Positions 8,316 to 15,442 of a stretch of DNA of 64,000 bases are shown here, piece after piece. Both the position numbers and the translations under genes were made by a program. Origin of the DNA: Micromonospora coerulea (GTDB lineage Bacteria; Actinomycetota; Actinomycetes; Mycobacteriales; Micromonosporaceae); the NCBI RefSeq assembly GCF_016598485.1, contig NZ_JAEMUW010000011.1, forward strand, positions 62,001 to 126,000, in the 5' to 3' direction. The notes under the pieces were generated by a model, which worked only from the letters and a program-made list of their open reading frames with translations, did no database searches and was not told the origin of the DNA. Numbering within the stretch: the stretch's first letter is position 1; each line of letters starts with the position of its first letter.

Positions 8316-8954
8316 TTAGGGGTGGAGGGTGGCCAGTTCGCGGGTGAGGTTGGTGCGGGCGGGGGTCTCCCAGCGGGAGTGCAGAGTGGGGAGGCGGTAG
8401 AGGCGGGGGAGGGCGAGGAGGGACTCCAGCACCCGGGCCCGGCCGGCGCGGAAGTCCGGGTCGGGAACGTGGGCGTACTCCCGGCGGACGGCGGCGGCGT
8501 AGCGGTCGTACGCCGGTGGCGGGTCGGCCAGGACGGCCAGGTCGGCGTCGCAGAGCAGGGCCCCGTCCGGGTCGTCACCGGTCACCGCGTGCCCGGCGGT
8601 GAGCAGCACCAGCCGGCGGACCTCGGCCACCGCCCCGGCCGGGAGCCCGGCGTCGGCGAGCAGCCGGTCGGCGAGGGCCGCGCTGGCCCGTTCGTTGGCG
8701 TCGCCGCCGGCCCGCGGGTCGTAGACCGCGTCGTGGCACCAGGCGGCCAGCCGGACCAGGTCGGGCCGGCGGGCCAGCGTCGCGTGCCCGTCGACCACGT
8801 CGAGCACCGCGGTCAGGTGGGTGAGCGTGTGGTAGTGCCGGTGTGGTTCCCGCCAGCCGGCCAGCAGCCGGGCACCGGCCCGGTCCACCCCGGCCGGGTC
8901 GGTCGCCCCGGCGCCCCGGGCCGCGTCCCGCCACCGCGCGATCAGCTCTCCCAC
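8316..8954 (-). CDS. HD-domain metal-dependent phosphohydrolase
   Basis: A 212-residue protein of the HD superfamily. The metal-binding pattern shows as RHYHTLTHL near residue 40, the HD pair in AAWCHDAVYD near residue 70, and the later acidic residue in LCDADLAVLADP. Family members hydrolyse nucleotides or other phosphate esters; the substrate is unknown. The start is placed at GTG 8954 (VGELIARWRDAA), where homology to the family begins; an in-frame extension would run into the divergent membrane-protein gene. It converges on the DUF4031 gene with a 54-base gap. Confidence 0.85.
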   Translation of the reverse strand: MGELIARWRDAARGAGATDPAGVDRAGARLLAGWREPHRHYHTLTHLTAVLDVVDGHATLARRPDLVRLAAWCHDAVYDPRAGGDANERASAALADRLLADAGLPAGAVAEVRRLVLLTAGHAVTGDDPDGALLCDADLAVLADPPPAYDRYAAAVRREYAHVPDPDFRAGRARVLESLLALPRLYRLPTLHSRWETPARTNLTRELATLHP

Positions 8955-9004
8955 CCGGTGCAGTCTGCCCCACTGCCGCCGGGAGCGAGGATTCACCGGG
9001 CGCG

Positions 9005-10288
9005 ATGCGGGTAGTCCCCGCCATGGCCGTGGCCCGGGACCGACGACCGTCGTTGCTGCGGCGTGCCGCGTCGAAGCGCGCAGTGCCAGACGTCGACGCG
9101 GCGCGGATCGCCGAGGCGGTGGAGCAACTGCGCCACCGGGGGAGGGCCACCCTGCACGACCGGCTGCACCGGGTCCGGCTGGCGCTGGGCCTGGCCGTGC
9201 AGGCCGGGCTGGCCGCCGCGCTGGCCTGGGTCGTCTCCCACAAGCTGCTGGGCAACCCACAGCCGGTCTTCGCGCCGATCTCCGCGGTGGGCACGCTCGC
9301 CGCGTCGGTCGGCCAGCGCCTGCGCCGCACCGTCGAGCTGATCGTCGGCGTGGCGGTCGGGGTGGCCCTCGGCGACTTCCTGATCTATCTGCTCGGCAAC
9401 GGCGGCTGGCAGTTGGGCGTGGTGGTGACGGCCGCGATCCTGCTGACCATCTTCTTCGGCGCGAGCGTGGCGATCGTGATCCAGGCCGCGGCCACCGCCG
9501 TGCTGATCGTGACGCTCAGCCCGTCCACCCAGAACCTGGAGATACCGCGCTTCGTCGACGCGTTCATCGGCGGTGGCATCGCGCTGCTGGTGACCGCGAT
9601 CCTGCTACCGCTCAACCCGCTCCGGGTGATCAACCGAGCCGCCCGGCCGGCCCTGGACCTGCTCGCCGGGCAGCTCGACGTCACCGCCGAGGCGCTGCGC
9701 AAGCGGGACCGGCACAGCGCCCAGCGCGCGCTGGAACGGCTGCGGGAGAACAAGGACGAGCTGGCCACCTTCAGCGAGGCGATCGAGGGGGCCAAAGAGA
9801 CCAGCACCCTCTCCCCGGCCCGCTGGCACCGGCGCAACGAGCTGACCCACTACGCCGAGGCGGCGGGCCCGATCGACCGGGCGATGCGCAACAGCGGCAC
9901 CCTGATCCGCCGCTCGGTCACCCTGATCGAGGACGAGGAGCCGATCCCGGACCCGATGCCGGACGCGATCGCCCACCTGGCCGAGTCGGTCCGCCTGCTC
10001 CGGCACGAGTTCGCCGTCGGCGAGGAACCGGAGAAGGCCCGCGAGCGGTCCCTGCGCGCGGTCAGCGAGGCCGGCCGGGCGTACGCGCAGGGGGTCGGCT
10101 TCTCGGGCAGCGTGGTGATCGCCCAGGTGCGGACCGCGGCCAGCGACCTGATGGTCGCCTCGGGCATCGAGCAGGAGGAGGCGAACCGGCTCGTCCGGCG
10201 GTCGTTCGGCGACGCGGAGCAGCCGCCGAGCGGCCAGGCCGAGCAGGAGGGCGCCCCGAAGAAGCCGACGGCGCCCCCGGTCGGGTGA
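9005..10288 (+). CDS. FUSC / aromatic-acid-exporter-like membrane protein
   Basis: A 427-residue protein. After a basic N-terminus there are about six hydrophobic helices between residues 60 and 205 (for example FGASVAIVIQAAATAVLIVTL), followed by a long soluble helical region with heptad-like Arg/Glu/Leu pattern (RALERLRENKDELATFSEAIEGA) and a Pro/Lys-rich tail. This is the layout of the FUSC/ArAE efflux-like family, half-size form. The exported substrate is unknown. The start could be ATG 9005 or ATG 9023; a GGAGCGAGG sequence lies upstream of the first. It is divergent from the HD-domain gene. Confidence 0.75.
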   Translation: MRVVPAMAVARDRRPSLLRRAASKRAVPDVDAARIAEAVEQLRHRGRATLHDRLHRVRLALGLAVQAGLAAALAWVVSHKLLGNPQPVFAPISAVGTLAASVGQRLRRTVELIVGVAVGVALGDFLIYLLGNGGWQLGVVVTAAILLTIFFGASVAIVIQAAATAVLIVTLSPSTQNLEIPRFVDAFIGGGIALLVTAILLPLNPLRVINRAARPALDLLAGQLDVTAEALRKRDRHSAQRALERLRENKDELATFSEAIEGAKETSTLSPARWHRRNELTHYAEAAGPIDRAMRNSGTLIRRSVTLIEDEEPIPDPMPDAIAHLAESVRLLRHEFAVGEEPEKARERSLRAVSEAGRAYAQGVGFSGSVVIAQVRTAASDLMVASGIEQEEANRLVRRSFGDAEQPPSGQAEQEGAPKKPTAPPVG

Positions 10289-10295
10289 CCCGGGT

Positions 10296-11561
10296 TCAGC
10301 CCAGCTCGGCCAGGGCGGCGACCAGCCGGTCCACCTCCGCCACGGTGCTGCCGAGGCCGATGCTGGCCCGCAACGCGGTCTCCGGGAGGTCCCGCCGGCC
10401 GCTGCGCGCCGCCGCCTCGGTGAGCAGTCGCCGGGCCAGCGGGTGGGCGCAGAACAGCCCGTCCCGGACCCCGATCTGGTGCGCGCCGGCCAGGTGCGCG
10501 GCGACCTCGGCGGAGTCCCGGCCGGCCACCACGAAGGAGACGATGCCCACCCGGGGTGCGTCCGGGGCGAAGGTCCGCAGCTCCACCACGTGCGGCAGGG
10601 CGGCCAGCCCGGTCCGCAGCCGGGCCAGCAGCCGCTGCTCCCGGGCGTGCAACGCGTCCCGGTCGGCCCCGCCGAGCGCGGCGCAGACCGCGGCGAGGGC
10701 GACCGCGCCGAGCAGGTTCGGGGTACCGGCCTCGTGCCGGGCCGGGCCGGTGGCCCACCGTACGTCGTGGGTGGCCGCGCCGACGTGACCGGTGGCGCCG
10801 CCCCCCGCCAGGTACGGCGGGGCGGCGTCCAGCCAGTCCGACCGCCCGACGAGCACCCCGGCGCCGAACGGCGCGTACAGCTTGTGGCCGGAGAGCGCCA
10901 GGTAGTCCACGTCCAGCGCGGTCAGGTCGACCGGCGCGTGCGGGGCGAGCTGGGCGGCGTCGACCACGATCCGGGCGGCGTGCCGGCGGGCCACCCGGGC
11001 CAGCTCGGCCACCGGCCAGCGCTCCCCGGTCACGTTGCTCGCCCCGGCCACCGCGACCAGCACGGGCAGCCCCGGCCGGGCGTCCCGACGCAGCTCGCCG
11101 AGGGCGGCGTCCAGCGCCCGGACCGCCCCGGCGGGGCTCTCCGGCACCGGCAGCCGGACCGAGCCACGCGGCCAGGGCAGCAGGTTCGCGTGGTGCTCAC
11201 CGGCGAAGGTGACCACGGTGGTGCCGGCGGGCAGCGCCCGAGCCAGCAGGTTCAGCGCGTCCGTGGTGTTCCGGGTGAAGATCACGTGGTCGCCGGCGCG
11301 GGCCCCGACGAAGTCACCGACCGTCTGCCGGGCCCGCTCGTAGGCCAGCGTGCAGCGCCGCGACAGTGCGCCGGCGCCGCGGTGCACGCTCGCGTACCAG
11401 GGCAGCAGCTCGGCCACCGCGTCGGCCGCGGCCCGCGCGCACGGCGCGCTGGCCGCGTAGTCCAGGTTGATCTGCCCGGGTACGCCGAGCACGCCGAGCG
11501 GGTCGGTGCCGACCGGCCGGGTCGGGCGCGCGGGCAGCGAGGGTGCGAGCGTGAGGGTCAT
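10296..11561 (-). CDS. Cysteine-desulfurase-like PLP aminotransferase (class V)
   Basis: A 421-residue PLP enzyme. The segment LDYAASAPCARAAADAV opens the fold, the PLP Asp is in VVDAAQLAPHAPVDL, and the Schiff-base Lys is in ALSGHKLYAPFGAG. A Cys occurs in the C-terminal segment RDGLFCAHPL, where SufS-type desulfurases carry their persulfide Cys. The likely reaction is removal of sulfur from cysteine (or selenocysteine) to give alanine. The start at 11561 is supported because the next upstream candidate, 11666, lies inside the riboswitch. A SAM-responsive riboswitch in the leader suggests a role in sulfur or methionine metabolism. Confidence 0.87.
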   Translation of the reverse strand: MTLTLAPSLPARPTRPVGTDPLGVLGVPGQINLDYAASAPCARAAADAVAELLPWYASVHRGAGALSRRCTLAYERARQTVGDFVGARAGDHVIFTRNTTDALNLLARALPAGTTVVTFAGEHHANLLPWPRGSVRLPVPESPAGAVRALDAALGELRRDARPGLPVLVAVAGASNVTGERWPVAELARVARRHAARIVVDAAQLAPHAPVDLTALDVDYLALSGHKLYAPFGAGVLVGRSDWLDAAPPYLAGGGATGHVGAATHDVRWATGPARHEAGTPNLLGAVALAAVCAALGGADRDALHAREQRLLARLRTGLAALPHVVELRTFAPDAPRVGIVSFVVAGRDSAEVAAHLAGAHQIGVRDGLFCAHPLARRLLTEAAARSGRRDLPETALRASIGLGSTVAEVDRLVAALAELG

Positions 11562-11619
11562 GCCGGAGGCCTCCGGGTCCAGGGGACCCCGGGTGGCAGC
11601 ACCGGGACGGGGTCCGCGC

Positions 11620-11730
11620 TTGCCCAGCACGCCGTTCGGGCTGGGCCCGGTCATCACCCGGGGCACCCCACCGCGAACTACGAGGGTTGCCGGCCAGCAA
11701 GCCGGGGCTTCGCGCTGGCACTCGTGACCT
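11620..11730 (-). ncRNA. SAM-IV-type riboswitch
   Basis: On the minus strand the leader opens with GGTCACGAGTGCCAGCG, continues with AAGCCCCGGCTTGCTGGCCGG and CAACCCTCG, then GCGGTGGGGTGCCCCGGGTGA, and closes with TGACC pairing to GGTCA (P1: 11725-11729 with 11649-11653). This is the conserved S-adenosylmethionine-binding core, in the order found in actinobacterial SAM-IV RNAs, with a G/C-rich extension (11620-11648) that could form the outside pseudoknot. Downstream GGGTCC/GGACCC-rich sequence before the ATG at 11561 can form alternative hairpins that would mask the ribosome site. The identification is from memory of the consensus, not from a covariance search. Confidence 0.85.
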
Positions 11731-11794
11731 GTACGGCAGCATAGCGGCCGAGATGCGGCCGGACCAGAGGGCCACGGGTGACTACGCTGACCGC

Positions 11795-13228
11795 ATGGCC
11801 GACACCCCGCCCGGCGGAGCCCCGCCGCCGATCGCGCCCGCCGCCCCGCCGTCGGTGACCCCCCGGATGCCGCTGCGCCGGCTGGGCTGGCGGCGGTTCT
11901 TCGCGCTCGCCGCGGTCGTGCTGCTGATCGCCGCCGGGGCGGTCTTCATGGTCTTCACCCTCGGCGAGAGCCTCGGTGCCCAGGCGCTGCTGGTCGGCGT
12001 GGTCGCGGCCGTCCTGCCGGTGCCGGTGCTGGTCGCGTGCTTCCTCTGGCTGGACCGCTACGAGCCGGAGCCGCTGAAGTATCTGATCTTCTGCTTCGCC
12101 TGGGGCGCCTTCGTCTCCACCGCCATCTCGCTGCTGGTCAACGAGACGGCCGCCCAGCAGTTCAAGAACTGGGGGCTGCCCTCCGCGCTCACCGCCGTGC
12201 TGGTCGCCCCGTTCATCGAGGAGCTGACCAAGGCGCTCGGACCGATCCTGCTGCTGATCTTCCGGCGCCGGGAGTGGTCCGGCATCACCGACGGGCTGGT
12301 CTACTGCGGGCTCTCCGCGATCGGCTTCGCCATGGTGGAGAACATCCTCTATCTGGGCGGGTACGGCTACCGCACCGGCGTCGAGGAGTACGGCCCGGCG
12401 ACCGGCGCCCGTCAGGTGATCGCGATCTTCATCGTCCGGATCCTGCTCTTCGGCTTCGCGCATCCGCTGTTCACCTCGATGACGGGGGTGGGCCTGGGCA
12501 TCGCCGCGCGGAGCGCCGACCGGCGGGTCCGGGTGCTCGCCCCGATCGCCGGCCTGCTGCTGGCGATGATGCTGCACGGCACCTGGAACCTGCTGCCCTC
12601 GCTGGCCGCGGCCACCGGCCAGCCGCTGATCGTGCTGTACGGCTACATCGGCGTGATGGTGCCGATCTTCTTCGGCATGGTGGGGCTGGCCATCTGGCTG
12701 CGCGCCTGGGAGGGACGGCTCACCGAACGCACCCTGCCCGACTACGTGCGCGCCGGCTGGCTCACCCCGCCCGAGGTGGCCGCGCTGGGCAGCCTGGGCC
12801 GGCGGCACGCGGCGCGCACCTGGGCCCGCCGGATCGCCGGTGACGGCGGGGTGCGGGCGATGCGCGGCTACCAGTTCGCGGCCACCCGGTTGGCGCTGCT
12901 CCGCGACGGGATGCGCCGGGGCCTGGACCAGAAGCAGGCCGACCGGGACCGGACGGCCCGGGAGGAACGGGAGCTGCTGGAGGCGATCGCGGCGTACCGG
13001 TCGTTCTTCGTCGGCCGGGATCCGCAGGCGCCGGTGGGGGTCTGGGACGGGCAGCGCTACCACCTGCGGTTCCCGGACGGCTCGCAGCGGGCGGTGCCGG
13101 CGCCGGACGAGCCGGTGGTGCCGATCCCGGTGGTGCTCACCCCGCCGCCCCCGGCCCACCCGGCCGGCTATGGTCCGCCCGGCTGGTACGGTCCCGGGCC
13201 GGTGGCTCCCTGGCATCCCGGCGCCTGA
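11795..13228 (+). CDS. PrsW-family intramembrane metalloprotease
   Basis: A 477-residue membrane protein with about eight hydrophobic segments in residues 25-305. The family motifs are visible: FIEELTKA (EExxK), GFAMVENILYL (ENxxY), FAHPLFTSMTG and MLHGTWN, which supply the Glu and His residues of the metal site. PrsW proteases cut membrane-embedded or anti-sigma substrates; the target here is unknown. The C-terminal 150 residues are cytoplasmic, Arg-rich and then Pro-rich. TACGCT six bases before the ATG at 11795 gives a leaderless start; ATG 11753 is an alternative. The promoter region faces the riboswitch of the divergent desulfurase gene. Confidence 0.85.
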   Translation: MADTPPGGAPPPIAPAAPPSVTPRMPLRRLGWRRFFALAAVVLLIAAGAVFMVFTLGESLGAQALLVGVVAAVLPVPVLVACFLWLDRYEPEPLKYLIFCFAWGAFVSTAISLLVNETAAQQFKNWGLPSALTAVLVAPFIEELTKALGPILLLIFRRREWSGITDGLVYCGLSAIGFAMVENILYLGGYGYRTGVEEYGPATGARQVIAIFIVRILLFGFAHPLFTSMTGVGLGIAARSADRRVRVLAPIAGLLLAMMLHGTWNLLPSLAAATGQPLIVLYGYIGVMVPIFFGMVGLAIWLRAWEGRLTERTLPDYVRAGWLTPPEVAALGSLGRRHAARTWARRIAGDGGVRAMRGYQFAATRLALLRDGMRRGLDQKQADRDRTAREERELLEAIAAYRSFFVGRDPQAPVGVWDGQRYHLRFPDGSQRAVPAPDEPVVPIPVVLTPPPPAHPAGYGPPGWYGPGPVAPWHPGA

Positions 13229-13266
13229 CCGGTCCACAGGTGGGCGCGGGGAGGCGGCGGAGCGGG

Positions 13267-13434
13267 TCAGCTCATCAGGCCGGTGAGGAAGTCACCGAGC
13301 CCCTGGGCGATCGCCATCAGCGCCGCCCCGATCCCCTTGAACAGCTGGGCCGCGCCGTCCGGCCGGAACGCCATGAAGTAGATCAGGAAGGCGACGAAGC
13401 CCCAGAACAGCAGCTTCTTCAGGAATACCGGCAT
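13267..13434 (-). CDS. Small membrane protein (55 aa)
   Basis: The product is MPVFLKKLLFWGFVAFLIYF followed by a short amphipathic region (FKGIGAALMAIAQGLGDFLTGLMS). It has one clear transmembrane helix near the N-terminus. The ATG at 13434 is chosen over an upstream codon because GGGAGGG precedes it by a few bases on the minus strand. It lies just downstream of the GroES-like gene on the same strand, with a gap of about 80 bases, and could be co-transcribed with it. Function unknown. Confidence 0.72.
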   Translation of the reverse strand: MPVFLKKLLFWGFVAFLIYFMAFRPDGAAQLFKGIGAALMAIAQGLGDFLTGLMS

Positions 13435-13512
13435 CGTCCCTCCCCAGGGCGCTGGAGATGCCTGGCTTCCCGTCGGGACGGACGGCAAACGACATCCCGG
13501 GGCGGGACGGGC

Positions 13513-13860
13513 CTACAGGTAGAGGCCGGTCGAACCGGTCGGCTCCTTCTCCACCCGTTCGGCGGCGACGGCGTGCACGTCGCGCTCGCGGAGCAGCACG
13601 TACCCGCGGCCGTGCAGCTCGACCTCGGACCGGTCGTCGGGGTCGAAGAGCACCCGGTCCCCGGCGACGATCGAGCGGACGTGCGGGCCCACCCCCACCG
13701 CGGTGGCCCAGGCCAGGCGCTTGCCCACTGAAGCGGTGGCCGGGATGACGATGCCCGCGGTGGAGCGGCGCTCGCCCTCGCCGCCCTCCACGCGCACCAG
13801 CACGCGGTCGTGCAGCAGGCGGATCGGCAGGCCGGAGTCGAGGTTCTGGTCGGCGGTCAC
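13513..13860 (-). CDS. GroES-like co-chaperonin (stand-alone)
   Basis: A 115-residue protein with the GroES fold pattern: LHDRVLVRVEGGE at the first strand, the mobile loop STAGIVIPATASVGKRLAW, then GDRVLFDP and YVLLRERDVHAV at the end. The loop keeps the hydrophobic IVI tripeptide that docks on GroEL. It is a little longer than ordinary GroES (about 100 residues) because of an N-terminal extension and a tail. No groEL lies beside it. The GTG start at 13860 has TAGCGT six bases upstream, so the transcript is probably leaderless. It may be a specialised second co-chaperonin. Confidence 0.82.
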   Translation of the reverse strand: MTADQNLDSGLPIRLLHDRVLVRVEGGEGERRSTAGIVIPATASVGKRLAWATAVGVGPHVRSIVAGDRVLFDPDDRSEVELHGRGYVLLRERDVHAVAAERVEKEPTGSTGLYL

Positions 13861-14016
13861 CCGAAGACGCTACCGCGTGGGCGGTGGTCGATCGTCGTCG
13901 TGGTTGGGCGGGCCCGGGCGGGGGCAATGTGTGGCGGATCCGCCCTACGGTGGGGCGGACGGACGTATCCTGTCCCCCCCTGTGTCCTGGGCGGACCAGC
14001 TTTGCGGGAGGTGCGC

Positions 14017-15315
14017 TTGAGCCGCTTCGAGCGGATGCGCGGACGGCTCCGTCGCGCGTATGAGTCGGGACGCGAGTCGGTGCGCCTGAGCCGCGCCGAG
14101 CCGGCGGGCGAGCCCGACGAGCCGGGGGTGGCCACGCCGGCCGCGCCCGGTCCGGTGGCGCCGCCTGCGGCGACGGTGGTGGGCGCGGAGCCACCGGCCG
14201 CCATGCACAACTCCACTGTCAGCCGGGACGACGCCGACGTGCCGCACGCGCTCCGGCTCGCCGCCGCCTGGTCCTGGCGGCTGATCGTGGTCGGCATCGT
14301 GGTCTGGGTACTGCTCCGGATCGTCGGCACCATCCGGATCGTGATCATCCCGCTGGCGATCGCGCTGCTGCTCTCGGCCCTGCTCGCCCCGGCGGTCGGC
14401 TGGCTGCTCAGGGCGCGGTTCCCCCGGTCCCTGGCGACCGGCGTCGTGCTGGTCGGCGGGCTGGCCGCGGTGGTCGGCACGCTGACCCTGGTGGTGAACG
14501 AGTTCATCCAGGGCGTGCCGAAGCTGACCGAGAAGTCGTCGGAGGGCGTCCGGCAGATCCAGAACTGGCTCAAGACCGGGCCGCTGCACCTCTCCGACGG
14601 CCAGCTCAACAACTACATCGACGAGGCGCAGGGCTGGATCGACGCCAACACCAAGACGTTCACCAGCGGCGCGCTCTCCACCGCGGCCACCCTGGCCGAG
14701 GTGCTCACCGGCACCATCCTGGTGCTCTTCGCCACCTTCTTCTTCCTCCGCGACGGCAGCCGGATCTGGCGGTTCCTGGTCCGGCTGCTGCCGGTCGCGG
14801 CCCGCTGGAAGGTCGACGACGCCGGCCGGGCGTCCTGGTCGACGCTGGGCGCCTACGTCCGGGCCACCGTGCTGGTCGCCTTCATCGACGCGGTCGGCAT
14901 CGGCATCTTCCTCGTCATCTTCGACATCCCGTTCGCCTTCCCGCTGGCCGCGCTGGTCTTCCTCGGGGCGTTCATCCCGATCGTCGGCGCCGCGCTCTCC
15001 GGCGTCGTGGCGGTGCTGGTGGCGCTCGTCGACAGCGGGCCGATCAGGGCGCTGATCATCCTCGGCGTGGTGATCGGCGTGCAGCAGTTGGAGGGGCACG
15101 TCCTCCAGCCGCTGATCATGGGGCGCGCGGTGGCCATCCACCCGCTCGCCGTGATCATCGGGATCGCCGCCGGCGTCGTCCTGGCCGGGATCACCGGGGC
15201 GCTGGTCGCGGTGCCGCTGATCGCGGTGCTGAACACGGCCGTCCGCCGGCTGGCCGCCCGGACGGTGCCGGACACCCCGCCGGACGCGGTGGTGGTCGCC
15301 TCGCAGGCGCCGTGA
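14017..15315 (+). CDS. AI-2E family transporter
   Basis: A 432-residue membrane protein. After an acidic/Pro-rich cytoplasmic N-terminus of about 75 residues come paired hydrophobic segments (LIVVGIVVWVLL, IVIIPLAIALLLSALLAPAV), an extracellular region near residues 165-220, and the conserved C-terminal block with FIPIVGAALSG and GHVLQPLIMGRAV. This is the AI-2E/PerM-like family (Pfam AI-2E_transport), whose substrates vary or are unknown. The TTG at 14017 is chosen because GGGAGG (14005-14010) stands six bases before it; the GTG at 14011 abuts that site. Confidence 0.88.
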   Translation: MSRFERMRGRLRRAYESGRESVRLSRAEPAGEPDEPGVATPAAPGPVAPPAATVVGAEPPAAMHNSTVSRDDADVPHALRLAAAWSWRLIVVGIVVWVLLRIVGTIRIVIIPLAIALLLSALLAPAVGWLLRARFPRSLATGVVLVGGLAAVVGTLTLVVNEFIQGVPKLTEKSSEGVRQIQNWLKTGPLHLSDGQLNNYIDEAQGWIDANTKTFTSGALSTAATLAEVLTGTILVLFATFFFLRDGSRIWRFLVRLLPVAARWKVDDAGRASWSTLGAYVRATVLVAFIDAVGIGIFLVIFDIPFAFPLAALVFLGAFIPIVGAALSGVVAVLVALVDSGPIRALIILGVVIGVQQLEGHVLQPLIMGRAVAIHPLAVIIGIAAGVVLAGITGALVAVPLIAVLNTAVRRLAARTVPDTPPDAVVVASQAP

Positions 15316-15327
15316 TTTGATCGGAAT

Positions 15328-15363
15328 TGATTGACCGAGGCCCGGGCGGTTGGCGGTCGATCA
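15328..15363. terminator. Probable bidirectional terminator
   Basis: A 10-bp stem (15328-15337 with 15354-15363, one G-T pair) lies between the convergent AI-2E transporter and DinG-like helicase genes. There is no clear T-run, as is common in actinobacteria. Confidence 0.4.
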
Positions 15364-15442
15364 CCCTGCTTCCTGCACATTCTCCGGGGCGGCCGTGCCG
15401 GGGGAGCGGGCGGACGGCCGACGGGGTCGTCCGCTCGCTCCG

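Noticed and set aside
11678..13237. 519-codon minus-strand frame opposite the PrsW-type gene
   Set aside because: The plus strand has clear PrsW motifs and membrane helices; the minus frame is His/Gln/Glu-rich shadow sequence and also crosses the riboswitch.
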